A stretch of DNA of 64,000 nt from Prostheceraeus crozeri (GCA_907163375.1 CAJQUW010016138.1:605524-669523); one strand, 5' to 3'; numbered from the stretch's first letter, positions 31,993-44,100 are shown. Numbers and translations: made by a program. The notes: a model not told the origin generated them from the sequence alone.

Positions 31993-33878
31993 ATATTCAT
32001 TTAATGGGCCTACATATATTCAAATCAAAACAAATTGATTCTGTTAAAATCAATGTTGGTTCCAGACGCGTTTCAGAGTGTACAACTCCTTTCTCAATGG
32101 TTACACACAAAATCGAACAACAATGCTTTTATATGAGATGGATGATTTGATTACAGTTTAAAAATGGCATGATATGAAAATGTACAACAACGATCTACAG
32201 CAGTGCAAATAAAATCAATAAAATCAATTGTCGTAACAATCATTAGACGCTGTGATGTGCATAGATGTCAAAAGATACATTAGCTATTTACAAATTCAAC
32301 AATAAAGGAATGGATCCGTCCCTGTTATTCATTACATTTACTGATTCTTTGATTAAAATTGATTTGAGTAATTTGTGATTGTTAGTGCACGCTATTATTC
32401 TAAAATTATTCTTGTCTATAGGGTGTGGATGCGTAGAAATTTCAGTTGGAACAGGATAGCCTTTCAAATGTTCATCAACGCGGGTAATAAGATGCCTGGA
32501 AGTTTCTCCGAAATAGACGTAGTTGCACCGTCCACAAGTGTACGAATAAGTACATTTAGCTTTAAGATCAGAGGAAACAGCATCTTCATTCCGAAAAAAA
32601 CATGGCTGTCTTTAAAGTCTGAAAAACTGGTCTAACATTTAAAGCTTTTGGTAAATTTTTGTTCAAGTCATGAACTTTCTTTTTCAGAATTTGACAATTT
32701 TCACGGATGAAAGGCAAATTCCAGTTTATAAATTTCATATTATCAGAAGTGGGCAAATGTTCTGTCTGAAGCTTTTGTTCAACTTTTTCCTTAACGTCAT
32801 TGATAGACTGCTCCTTGTAGCCGTTGTTAATGAACATGTGTCGAATTTTTTCACAGGACTGCTCATAAGTTTCAGAATCCGAAGAAATCCGTTTAGCTCG
32901 ATAAAACAGGGACCTCATAGCCGCTAGCTTATACTGCTTAGGCGCGTGGGCACAATTAGGGATGTACACTTCAGTGTTTGTATCTTTTTAGTGCCACGAG
33001 GTTTTGAGCCGATTATCAATTTTGGTAATTTTAGCATCCAAAAAACAGATGCTGTTGTTATGTTTGGTTTCCATAGTAAAACTGATATCAGTATCTAGCT
33101 TTTTGAGGAATTCAAAAAATGTCTGAGAATCCTCATAATTTTTGAAAATAGCAAAGCAGTCGTCGACATATCTTTTATAGAAGACGAAATTATTGCCATT
33201 GTACTTCTCAAACTGCGACTCAATTAAACTCATAGCAAAAGCAGCCATAGTTGGGCCAAGGTTCGATCCCATTGACATGCCATCTATCTGCCTGTAGAGA
33301 GTTTTATTAAATGAAAATAAAACATTCTTGCAAGCAATAGTCAACAAATCTCGAAGAGTGCGTTTCGAGACTGGAAGACTGTCTTCATCAATTATAGAAA
33401 TATTGTAGTCAATGGTTCTATCTACCGGGATATTAGTAAATAAGTTCGAAACGTCAAAACTGCACATGAAAAAATCATTTTCATTGCTGGTATCAACGTT
33501 TTTCAGGGCTTCGATAAACTCAAAAGTATCCTTGACGTTAAAAGATTAAGGAATGTGGTCTTTCAAAATTGAATCAAGCCACATCGACAAGTTTGAGAGA
33601 TAAGATTTTTTCATGCTTAAAATGGGACGATATGGCGGATTTCTTGAATCTTTGTGCACTTTGGGCAGCCCATACAGTCTTGCTGGTTGAGATCCTTTGG
33701 CTATTACAGCCTCATAAATAGAATCAGAAATCAATCCGTCTTTCTTAAATTTAGTTAGCTTCCGATTAAGTCTATCCTCCTCAAGGATATGGGGATCTTT
33801 CTTGGCTCTTTTATCAGGAATGTATTCCTGAAACCGCCTTGGGTCCGAGAGCAAAGAAAGCATCTTACTATGGTAAGA
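31993..33878 (-). mobile_element. Penelope-like element, family B, left arm of palindrome
   Basis: Minus-strand copy with the 3' terminal region (31993-32380), the GIY-YIG coding part (32620-32380 in a shifted frame, with YVYFGETSRHLITRVDEH), the linker ORF 32969-32586 and the RT ORF 33467-32988. It is mirrored by 34700-36585. Lesions shared with the other arm are TAA after DHIP, TAA after TSWH and a shift in a poly-T run before the endonuclease. Confidence 0.88.
32062..32100 (-). ncRNA. mirror copy of the hammerhead-like relic
   Basis: Identical on the minus strand to 36478-36516, with the same two departures from the hammerhead core. Confidence 0.35.
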
Positions 33879-34739
33879 GTCTCTGGTGTCAATGACAATG
33901 CCGTTTCCTTTATCAAATTTGGCAACGTAAATGTTTTCCCTTCCAGCAAGATCACGAAGGCATTTCATTTTACGAGACAAGGTTTTAGCTATCTTGTGCT
34001 TAGAAAAATAACTTTTGAAAATGCTCCTCATTTGGTGAAGAACATCCTCAGAGAAATTGCCACTCTTCCTCTTGATTTGATGAGCGACTGACTCAGCCTC
34101 AGCCTTTTCTTTCTTTATAAATATTTTTTCTCTCGGCCAGCACATAGAAAAGCCCAAGTGAAGGCACTCAAGCTCGAGATCAGTGAGCTGGTAAGTAGTC
34201 AAATTTATGATATTGTTTTTACTGGTGATTTTAACAGTGGATCGTCCATTCCTCATTAATGATTGAATTTTCTTCTCTTGGACATTAGAAATAATCTTAC
34301 GAATTCTATCCATTTCAAATTTCACAAGAGAAGTGATATACTGTCTTTCGACGTCATTCAGAGAGTTAATGTGTGTCCACAACTGTTTGTTTTTGAGCTT
34401 AGCATCATTGTAAGCCTCACCTTTACACTTATGTAGCTCTTTCGTTTGGGATTTTCGAATTGCTTGCTTTTGTCCTTGGAGATGTCGGGGTATTTTGAAA
34501 GTCAGAAACTTTGGGATCAATCGTTTTCTTGCGCAGGTTTCCAAGAAAATCGATCTCCTTTCTGCTTTCACAGCTTTTTTGCCTAGACGAATTGCATGCC
34601 TTGACTTCTGCTTCAAATCGACACTCATTAATGAGTTTAAGGTCTTGAAGGATTGAGTTCCGAGAGGTTTTGGCGTTCTCATTCTCTTGTAGGTGAGAGT
34701 CTTACCATAGTAAGATGCTTTCTTTGCTCTCGGACCCAA
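32988..34739 (-). pseudogene. Penelope family B reverse transcriptase, longer copy
   Basis: ORF 34739-33546 (397 codons) gives the RT N-terminal extension (KKNNIINLTTYQ-like region, DLELECLHLGFSMCWP), then IYVAKFDKGNGIVIDTRDSY and ARLYGLPKVHKDSRNPPYRP. After a stop (TAA) ORF 33467-32988 gives CSFDVSNLFTNIPVD, DGMSMGSNLGPTMAAFAM and the catalytic KRYVDDCFAIF. The first 12 or so codons (MGPRAKKASYYGK) are not Penelope protein: they are the antisense of the other arm, created at the palindrome junction at 34700. Real Penelope N-terminal sequence runs 34699-33879. Confidence 0.85.
33879..34699 (-). other. single-copy centre of the family B palindrome
   Basis: About 820 bp that belong to the left, longer Penelope copy only. 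It encodes the lysine-rich N-terminal extension of the RT protein. The right arm starts abruptly at the point equivalent to 33878, so the right copy is 5' truncated. Confidence 0.8.
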
Positions 34740-35110
34740 GGCGGTTTCAGGAATACATTCCTGATAAAAGAGCCAAGAAAGATCCCCATATCCTTGAGGA
34801 GGATAGACTTAATCGGAAGCTAACTAAATTTAAGAAAGACGGATTGATTTCTGATTCTATTTATGAGGCTGTAATAGCCAAAGGATCTCAACCAGCAAGA
34901 CTGTATGGGCTGCCCAAAGTGCACAAAGATTCAAGAAATCCGCCATATCGTCCCATTTTAAGCATGAAAAAATCTTATCTCTCAAACTTGTCGATGTGGC
35001 TTGATTCAATTTTGAAAGACCACATTCCTTAATCTTTTAACGTCAAGGATACTTTTGAGTTTATCGAAGCCCTGAAAAACGTTGATACCAGCAATGAAAA
35101 TGATTTTTTC

Positions 35111-36290
35111 ATGTGCAGTTTTGACGTTTCGAACTTATTTACTAATATCCCGGTAGATAGAACCATTGACTACAATATTTCTATAATTGATGAAGACAGT
35201 CTTCCAGTCTCGAAACGCACTCTTCGAGATTTGTTGACCATTGCTTGCAAGAATGTTTTATTTTCATTTAATAAAACTCTCTACAGGCAGATAGATGGCA
35301 TGTCAATGGGATCGAACCTTGGCCCAACTATGGCTGCTTTTGCCATGAGTTTAATTGAGTCGCAGTTTGAGAAGTACAATGGCAATAATTTCGTCTTCTA
35401 TAAAAGATATGTCGACGACTGCTTTGCTATTTTCAAAAATTATGAGGATTCTCAGACATTTTTTGAATTCCTCAAAAAGCTAGATACTGATATCAGATTT
35501 ACTATGGAAACCGAACATAACAACAGCATCTGTTTTTTGGATGCTAAAATTACCAAAATTGATAATCGGCTCAAAACCTCGTGGCACTAAAAAGATACAA
35601 ACACTGAAGTGTACATCCCTAATTGTGCCCACGCGCCTAAGCAGTATAAGCTAGCGGCTATGAGGTCCCTGTTTTATCGAGCTAAACGGATTTCTTCGGA
35701 TTCTGAAACTTATGAGCAGTCCTGTGAAAAAATTCGACACATGTTCATTAACAACGGCTACAAGGAGCAGTCTATCAATGACGTTAAGGAAAAAGTTGAA
35801 CAAAAGCTTCAGACAGAACATTTGCCCACTTCTGATAATATGAAATTTATAAACTGGAATTTGCCTTTCATCCGTGAAAATTGTCAAATTCTGAAAAAGA
35901 AAGTTCATGACTTGAACAAAAATTTACCAAAAGCTTTAAATGTTAGACCAGTTTTTCAGACTTTAAAGACAGCCATGTTTTTTTCGGAATGAAGATGCTG
36001 TTTCCTCTGATCTTAAAGCTAAATGTACTTATTCGTACACTTGTGGACGGTGCAACTACGTCTATTTCGGAGAAACTTCCAGGCATCTTATTACCCGCGT
36101 TGATGAACATTTGAAAGGCTATCCTGTTCCAACTGAAATTTCTACGCATCCACACCCTATAGACAAGAATAATTTTAGAATAATAGCGTGCACTAACAAT
36201 CACAAATTACTCAAATCAATTTTAATCAAAGAATCAGTAAATGTAATAAATAACAGGGACGGATCCATTCCTTTATTGTTGAATTTGTAA
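35111..36290 (+). pseudogene. Penelope family B RT and GIY-YIG, right arm
   Basis: RT palm: CSFDVSNLFTNIPVD, QIDGMSMGSNLGP and FYKRYVDDCFAIF with the YVDD catalytic pair intact. Linker: YIPNCAHAPKQYKL, then CEKIRHMFINNGY, the Penelope thumb pattern. The endonuclease, in a frame shifted after a run of seven T near 35978, has CTYSYTCGRCNYVYFGETSR, so the GIY-YIG first motif is VYFGET-like. Stop codons TAA at 35030 and 35588 interrupt the reading. Confidence 0.85.
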
Positions 36291-36477
36291 ATAGCTAATG
36301 TATCTTTTGACATCTATGCACATCACAGCGTCTAATGATTGTTACGACAATTGATTTTATTGATTTTATTTGCACTGCTGTAGATCGTTGTTGTACATTT
36401 TCATATCATGCCATTTTTAAACTGTAATCAAATCATCCATCTCATATAAAAGCATTGTTGTTCGATTTTGTGTGTAA

Positions 36478-36516
36478 CCATTGAGAAAGGAGTTGTACAC
36501 TCTGAAACGCGTCTGG
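36478..36516 (+). ncRNA. possible hammerhead ribozyme relic in a Penelope terminus
   Basis: The segment has the order of a minimal hammerhead: TTGAGAA in the place of the CTGANGA core, a weak stem II (GGAG...CTCT), then GAAAC, GCG and GTC before TGG, the expected cleavage site. Penelope-like elements are known to carry such ribozymes in their terminal regions. The first core box differs from consensus at two positions, so activity is doubtful. The mirror copy is at 32062-32100 on the minus strand. Confidence 0.35.
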
Positions 36517-36589
36517 AACCAACATTGATTTTAACAGAATCAATTTGTTTTGATTTGAATATATGGAGGCCCATTAAATGAATATGTAT

Positions 36590-36970
36590 ATATATGAGCT
36601 GAAAAAGCCCATTTTGTAATGTTTAAAAATAAATTTTAACAATTTTACCAATCGACAAATGTTCAACTTTTAAGATCGATGCATTTCGATGTCCTTTGGA
36701 CAAACATGTTCACGATAAAAGGCAAACAGGATATGAAATTCAAAATCACTGAAAAGTCAGAAATGTATGAGAATTGAGATATAGAGTCTAAGGAAATGTG
36801 AAGATAACATAGCACAATAAGGCAAAAAGGTTTCATGAGTAGGAGATATCTAAATATTACAGTAAGATGGAAAAATGACTCAAAAATCTCACTGCCTAGG
36901 AATGATATTGTTCCAGGCATCACTCAGAGTAAATTTCACGTTATTGCCACTGTTTTATCTTTTTGTCCAT
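36590..36970. other. short non-coding gap between Penelope families B and C
   Basis: AT-rich, no recognised gene. It may contain the terminal region of family C. Confidence 0.4.
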
Positions 36971-36974
36971 ATGG

Positions 36975-38640
36975 CTTCTTTTACTTTGGTTCTTTGTTTT
37001 GTTCTGTTTCAATTATTTGTGTATTCCAATTGATTCTATGGTCAGATGTTATCGAGTGATTAGCAATTTCTGAGTAAGTGTCCATATTGCGTAGTGACCT
37101 TTGATGTTCCTTCGTTCTCTCATCAATAGTTCTATTTGTCTCTCCGATATATGACCAGTCACAATTTGCTTCATCACAATCAATCTTGTAGATAGCACAA
37201 AATTTCTTAGCAGGCTTAGGGCGTTTCAACATGACCTGTTATTTCAAATCGATATTGGTTTATATCCTATGGTGAGATTTACTTTGCGAAAAATTCGAGT
37301 GATATTTTCATGAAGAACAGGAATATACGGAATTACGGAATCAGGTAATTTTCTTGTCTGGTGGTTGGTTTGAGTGCATGTTATTCTTGGTTTGAAGTGA
37401 ACTGTTTTTGCTTCTTTTTCCGAGAAACCATTTAATGTCAAAATATGCTCAAGATCCTGAAGTTCGGCATTGAGGTTATCTGCTGAACAAATTTCCCTGG
37501 CCCTTTGACTTAAAGTAGAGGATATACCTGAGAAAGCTGACTTAGGATGACAGGATTTTCGGTTTAGATACAAGTTAGTATTTGTAGGTTTTCTGTAGAC
37601 ACTAAATTTGACTTGACCTTCTGATACTGACTTTCTTAAAAGAATATCCAAGAAAGGTAGTTCACCGTTAGATTCAAATTCTTTTGTGAATTTAATTGAA
37701 GGTCTTAAAGAATTCAAAAACTTTATCAAATTTTCTAGGTCATTCATAGTTCCTTTCCAATGTAAAAATATATCCTCGACATAACGTAGATAAATAAAGG
37801 GCCAACCAATGCAATTAGCTGTTGATTTTCTTCAGCTTCTTTTTCAAGATGGAAGAGAAAAATATTGGCAATAGAACAACTAAGACTTCCGCCCATTGCA
37901 ACTCCATCCGTTTGTTGATAAATTGAACCTCCATGTTGAAAGTAACAGCAAGTTAGACAAAAACGCAGAAATTTGATTATTTCACTTATTTGTAAAGTAG
38001 TTCTGTTGGACAGTGTAGAGTCATTCAATAAGCATTCTTCAACTATGTTAATTGATTCATCTAAAGAAATGTTCGTGAAAAGTGAGACGATATCCAAACT
38101 CAGGATAATTCCTTCATTCAGATCAGTGGTCTGTGATAGTCTATCAATAACATCAGATGAATTTTGACAAAAGAAGAGCCGTTTGTTGCAAGAGGTTTGA
38201 AGATGTCATTCAGATGTTTGAAAGATCCACACATGCTTACAATTGGCCTTAGAGGAACATTCGGCTTGTGGATTTTTGGCAGGCCATAAAAATGAGGCGT
38301 TTGAAAATGAGTTGGACACCAATGCAATAAAAGATCCTTTGAAATTCTGCCATCGGAAAGTGCCGGTTGTAGAATATCGTACATTTGCTTCCTGTAACGA
38401 TTACCGGGATCAAATTTGAGTCTATTATACGGGCCTTCTTCGATTAACAAATTAAGCTTTTGTTCGCAAATAAGAGAATCTAATATGACAGTAGCATTAC
38501 CTTTGTCTGCCTTGAGAATCTTAATTGTACGATCTTCTCTAAGATGCTTCAAAGCATTCTTCTTTGCTTAGATTCGATTTAGGCCTTGTATTTTTGATAG
38601 CACAGGAAACTTCAGCTCTCACCCAGTCCTTTTTTTGCTT
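36975..38640 (-). pseudogene. Penelope-like element, family C, RT and GIY-YIG, minus strand
   Basis: Four minus ORFs in order: 38552-38118 with KILKADKGNATVILDS and FYGLPKIHKPNVPLRP; 38097-37744 with SLFTNISLDESI and QQTDGVAMGGSLSCSIANIF; 37747-37244 with the thumb (FLDILLRKS, YRKPTNTNLYLNRKSCH); and 37232-36981 with GIY-YIG (CDWSYIGETNRTIDERTKEH). At the catalytic site a shifted frame reads RYVEDIFLHW, so glutamate replaces one aspartate of YVDD. Coding begins earlier (WVRAEVSCAIKN near 38630), also shifted. At least three frameshifts. The family is distinct from A and B by its motif wording. Confidence 0.85.
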
Positions 38641-38689
38641 CATTTATATATATCCTATGAATTCCTATATATCATAGAATTCATACTAT

Positions 38690-39542
38690 CAGCATTTATG
38701 AATGGTCTGCGAGATAGAAGATTAGCAAGAGCGATTGAAACAATGAAACCAGGAGATTCAGATGCGGCGCTGAAAATGGCAAAGAAGGCAGAATCAAGGA
38801 GTAGTCAAAATCCATTGAGCAATTGTTTCAAAATGTCAAATGAGGACAGAAATGTTGAGTCAGAAAAAATGAAATGACCTTATGCAAGACATGTGGAAAT
38901 CGAACGAGTTGAAATGGAGCTAATGAGTTGACTGAATTGCTCAACGAAGTTCGATTACTCAGTGAGCAAGTCACCTTTACCAAATGCAATGAAATACAGC
39001 AATAGGAGATCCATCAAAGAAGCTGCAAGAGGATCTTATGCTGACGCAGTAAAAAGGAATTTTGTTTCAAGGAAAGAAAAGCCAAGACGTACAAGATTAT
39101 GGAAGAGTGACAATCCAAAGATCAGTTACTGGAATTGCAACGGTGATCATCATCTAACAGACTGTCAGAAAAAAGTATTTTGCAAGAAATGTAGAGGAGC
39201 AGGACATGTCAGCCGATTTTGTGACTCCGAACATGCTGTTCGATACTTGTATAATGATGGCGTGGAATATAAAGATGAATCCGGCTCAGAAGCAAGCTCA
39301 GCAATTTCAATATTATCTCATGATTCTGAGGACAATTTTCCAGTCATGAATTTTGAAATAAATGAAAGAAAAGATGCCGTAGAATGTCAAAAAGAACGTT
39401 CGAATGTGAAATCAAAGTCAAAAGGCATGAGAAAACAAAGAGCTAATGACAAAAATGAAGATATAAATGATTGGGTCAACTATATCAATCGAAAATCAAA
39501 CACACTGCCTAAAAGGAAATACAATCCAACTGTAATCAGCAT
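38690..39542 (+). pseudogene. Gypsy-like gag with zinc knuckles, cut by the giant element
   Basis: ORF 38635-38877 includes FMNGLRDRRLARAIETMKPG and ALKMAKKAES, the capsid C-terminal pattern of Ty3/Gypsy gag. After a frame change, ORF 38962 onward has SYADAVKRNF, then YWNCNGDHHLTDC, a knuckle missing its first cysteine, then CKKCRGAGHVSRFC, a complete CX2CX4HX4C knuckle. The protein ends in a lysine-rich part, LPKRKYNPTVIS, where the 15.9-kb element is inserted at 39543. Coding resumes at 55462 with a protease. The last 15 codons of the apparent ORF to 39588 belong to the inserted element. Confidence 0.78.
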
Positions 39543-39581
39543 AGTAGTAACCCCGTGGCAAATTCACGCGCAAAATGTGAA

Positions 39582-39605
39582 ATGCTGAGTCATCATGCTG
39601 ACTCA
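39582..39605. promoter_or_regulatory. paired TGAGTCA / TGACTCA motifs near the element end
   Basis: GCTGAGTCA and TGACTCAGC are separated by six bases, forming a small palindrome and presenting two AP-1-type sites. Conserved in the mirror position (about 55391-55414). It could be a transposase or factor-binding site; function is inferred. Confidence 0.4.
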
Positions 39606-41050
39606 GCCCCCCCTATGGCAGGAAGGTGAGGGAAGTGGTCAAGGATGTGTGTGGAGGAATGGGTCCGTGAGGAGGAAACGGGTCCCTCCCCCCTCTGGAA
39701 GGAAGGAAGGAGATAGGAATGTGTGAGGGATAGAGTGTGGAAAGGGTAGGTGTTGGTGGTGTTGGGATGAGAAAAGTTGGAAATCGCCAGGAAGGGGTGC
39801 TCGGATGGAAAAATGGAGTTCAGATGTGGAATCTACGTGAAATGTTGGGTTGGAAAGGATGGAAGGATGAGCAGCAAGGGGTGGAATCTTTTAAACCGTC
39901 AGAGTTGGAAAAGGCAAGTGTTGGAGGTTTTGGGATGAGAAAAGTCGTTTTTCGGGAAGAAGGAGTGCTCGGATGGGAAAACGGAGTGCAGGTTCGGACT
40001 GTACGTGAAATTTTTGGTTAGGAAGGATGTTTCCAGCGACATTGGAGAGAAAAAGTTTTGAGGACGTCCCCCCTCCCCCTCCTGCCAAACTTCCAACTTT
40101 GGTTGTAGACATCGTAGAAAGTCGTGCAATAGCTCATTTGAAAGCTGAGAGTGAGAAAAATGCAGTGGAAAGCTCAGTTTGGACTAATTTTCTTGGGTTT
40201 AGGGAGGAAAATCGGAAAGTTGGAAAGGGTAGGTGTTGCTGGTGTTGGGATGAGAAAAGTTATAAATCGCCAGGAAGGGGTGCTTCGATGGGAAAACGGA
40301 GTTCAGATGTGGAATCTACGTGAAATGTTGGGTTGGGAAGGATGGAAGGATGAGCAGCAAGGGGTGGAATCTTTTAAACCGTCAGAGTTGGAAAAGGCAG
40401 GTGTTGGAGGTTTTGGGATGAGAAAGTCCATTTTTCGGACAGAAGGAGACCTCGGATGGGAAAACGGAGTGCACATTCGGACGTTTTGGTCAAAGTTGGG
40501 TCTAGGAACTTCTTCCAAACTCAATCGAAGAGAAAAAGTTCTGACCCCCCTTCGCAAAGATCTTCCAACTTTGGTTGTAGACATCGTAGAAAGTCGTGCA
40601 ATAGCTCGTTTGAAAGCTGGGAGTGAGACAAATTCAGTGGAAAGTATGGCTTGTTCGTATCTGCCTTCGTTTAGAGGTGAGATGTTATTGAAATTTTGGG
40701 ACCTTGGCGAAAAACGACAGAGTTAGAATGTTTATGAAAATTGCTCTAGCGGGTGAAGCAAGCCTCGGACGGAAAAACAGAGACCAGATTTGGAATCAGC
40801 GTCAAATTCTGCTTCGGCATGGTAAATTTGAAAGCCATCGGAGATAAAAACTTTTTCATCATTTTTCCGAAAAACGAGTTAGAATTTTTGCGATGGCTGT
40901 GGGCTGTAGAGCCAAAACGAAGCATCGGATGAAAAATGGAGGGCAGATTCGGATTCAGCGTCAAATTCTACATGGCAATGGTGAATTTCCAGCTCAATCG
41001 GAGCACTAGAACCGGAGATAGACGGGTTTTTAGTGTTTGAATGATGGGTA

Positions 41051-41112
41051 TTACGTCATCAGCTGATCGCCACACACTATATAAGTGGAAACTCTGCTTG
41101 TGGAAATCAGTT
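41051..41112 (+). promoter_or_regulatory. promoter-like cluster in the left TIR, directed inward
   Basis: TTACGTCA (CRE-like) and the palindrome CAGCTG are followed by TATATAAG at 41078-41085 and by TCAGTT at 41107, 29 bp after the TATA start, the position and sequence of a metazoan initiator. The mirror copy lies in the right TIR (TATA at 54071-54078, minus strand). Both point towards the centre of the element. Confidence 0.5.
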
Positions 41113-44100
41113 CTCCTCCCGACTGGGTTGGGGTAGGTGAACTCCGGAGCTCCGATGATAGCATTGGAAATCTGAAAAACCGGGTTTCTGTAAGAAACCG
41201 ACTCAGAAAATTTCATTGCTGAAGTCAGCTAAGGCGTCAGACTTAGAGGTTCGCCACGAGGTTCGCCACGAGGTTCGCCTTCGTCTCCAGGCCATAAAAG
41301 ACTCCAAAACTTTAAAGGCTTGTAGCTTTGCTTCTACAAGTCCGTTTGACTTGATTCAAAAAAGGTTCGGTTGCTATTGACCTGCCCTAAGTGATAGACT
41401 ACTTATAAAATTTCATACGTAGTGCTAAAAAGTTGAAAATTTTAAATTCACTAGTTTTGGAGGTTTTCTGGGGTTTTCGACCCTGCTGAAGTCAATGAAA
41501 AGATTTTTAATGATGTCTGAGCCAGTCTTCTCATGTTACAAGCAGCTTTTCACTGAAAGCGAGCAAGACACGGAGAGTTTTGCTGTAATATTCCACTGAC
41601 AGGGTGTTCCTTCGGGACGGCGAACGATGCCGTAGTGATAAGTGTGGTAAGGGAGTGTGTCATAGTTTAGACCGAAACCGCTTGGGCAACTCATGTCTCA
41701 TGTTGGGCATTTGACACAGTTCTCAACGTAGCACTTTGAACGCCAATCGGTTGAGTCTTAGCTATCTTGTCATGGGTGGCCTCTAAACATCTCCATTGCA
41801 AAACGCTGGTGAATGAAGCTCTCTACGGCTTGCTATCAAGCTGATCAAAGCAACCACTTGGGATGTTTCCTCTTGTAAATAACTCCACCGGTTTTCATGT
41901 CTGGCGATCAAGTCATGGACGGTGCAAGTCAAGGAGATTTTGGTGTCATACTTCCTGTGGGTGGGCGTTCTTTCGAGACAGCGGTGAAGTCCGTAGCGAT
42001 GAGTACTGCACGGGACGTGGGCAATGGTAATCCTTGTGAAACCTCCCTGCGTCATGTTTGCAAGTGGTTGCCTTTCGTCTCAACGTTGTGCTCTGACCGC
42101 CAGGGCGACATTTAGCTATCTGCCACAGGTTACCTCATAAAATCTCCATTGCACTTGTCTGCCGACAGTTATCCAACCATGCGAGAATGAACCATCAGTT
42201 CTTCTTGTCTCTATCACGGAGACGAAATGATGAATGGAATGAAGGGAGGACATTCATGCACCACACTTCTCTCTTCGCTAGTGAACAAGCTCTTGTCAGT
42301 GTCGTCAGAAACTTTATCATGTCGTACAAAAGTTTTATTGCAACACAGGTTGATGTATAGTTAGAAAGTTTGATCATCAACGTTTTATTCGTAAGTCTAG
42401 TCAGAAACTATATCATGGTTTGTAAAAGTTTTACTGCCACACAGGTTGATGTATAGTTAGAAAAGTTTGATCATCGACGTTTACGAAACACAAGTGTCAT
42501 GAAATGCAAGCGTTAGTGTAGTCAAATAATTTACCGCGACGCACGTTTGTGAAAATAAAGTTTGATCATTGACGTTGTATGACTGACCGAACTCATCACA
42601 GCATCAGAAAGTTTTATCAAAAAGGTTTTACTGCACATTGTAGATTGTCTTGTAACTTACTTTCACAGTGTTAGAAAGTTTTATTGGAGACAGTTGCCAA
42701 ATGTTTCCCTATTAGAAAATTCAAACTTCATGACTGTTAGATTAGCTTCATCAGGTTTACTAAAAGCAGTTTTCTACTGCAGTGAGACTGGGAGTCTAGA
42801 ATGTTATATGAAAACATTGTTCACCACAGCACTAGAAAGTTTTACTGCACTGTGTAGATTGTTTCACACAAGGTCTTATAGTCAGCGTTGAATGTTTTAT
42901 AAAACCAGATGTTGTCACACACGTTGAGTGTGTGAGAGCTAGTTCCATGACATTGAATCGCGTGGGTCATAAAGTCCATCATCCAAGGCTAGGCTCCTCT
43001 ACGGTTAGATTTAGGGTTTTATATCACATGTGTTAACCGTTCGTGTAGAATACGTGAAGCATATGTTCGCTTAAATGCAAATGTTGAAATAAGTTTTGTA
43101 AGAAGTCTTTGACATGCTGTTGTGAAACTTAGCGAACGTTGAAAAAGTTTTATAAAATGTTTCTGCAGTCACACTCGTTAGCGTGCCAGCTTTACTAAAT
43201 GTGTTGTTTGCCTTTATCAAATTGAATGCGTGTGTTTTGTAAATAAAGACAGCGTGTTTGCACTCTGCATCGACAGCATACAAGTATACACATGCCAACT
43301 TGTTGTAAGTCGAATGCATATGAGTTAGGAAACATTATGTGTGAGATAAAAATCAACCTGCTAGATGAAGTGAAACACAAAAGTGTCACAACTAGTTTAC
43401 GGGAAATAAAGGAGCACTGTGACAACGTTTACACTCATCATAGACAGATGAACATACAAATCTGACATTCAAATGAAATTCGTAAACATGAACCGCAGTG
43501 TAAGAAACTTTATGACAACAACTTTATGTTGGCAAAACTTTCATAGATTGCAGTCGCGTTGAAAGCTGATATAAAGTCCTGTAGAAACGCATAAGTCTTA
43601 GTTCAACGACTCGACCATTGAACTCACACAATGAACAAGTCTGTGTAATTAACACGCTCATCAGTAGGAAACAGCAAAGCATGTCATTGAATGATGAAGA
43701 CTGTGGAATTATTTCATGAGTATGAAACAGCGAACATTAGGACTGTCCATGAGTATTAAAATCAACGTCTAGTTTTCATGTACATAACAAATGAAACCGT
43801 GTCTCATTTCTAAACGAATCGTGCATTGATCATAGAATCAACATTGAAGCCTGCATCAAGTAATTTTCTGTGCGAATGCAGACGATGTAAACATGACATT
43901 TAACATTGCTTGCAATAGTCAACATGCTGCCATTCAAAATGTTTATCATAGAACCTATCATTGAAGAAAACCCCTCCTGTGCCCACAAAGAATCATAAGT
44001 GCACTCTGACGCCTGTCTGTCGCACTGCCCCTCAGCAGATAGAGTAGAATACAAAGATGTACGCGCTCTCTCTGGCACCCGTCTGTCACATGAAACAGAG

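Larger units (their letters stand above)
34700..36585 (+). mobile_element. Penelope-like element, family B, right arm of palindrome
   Basis: Plus-strand, 5'-truncated copy. ORFs 34715-35032, 35111-35590 and 35609-35992 mirror the left arm, with only a few substitutions (for example TDIRFTMETEH against TDISFTMETKH). GIY-YIG follows at 36000-36290 in another frame. The shared stops and frameshift show that both arms descend from one already defective sequence. Confidence 0.88.

Noticed and set aside
25076-36585. Assembly artefact as the default explanation of the palindromes
   Set aside because: Arms carry distinct substitutions and unequal ends, and Penelope elements often form inverted pairs. 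Long reads would still be needed to exclude it.
39735-40720. CRISPR-like or coding repeats in the left TIR
   Set aside because: The repeated units are roughly 480 bp with low-complexity purine-rich sequence and no short regular direct repeats with unique spacers. The repeated small ORFs are by-products.
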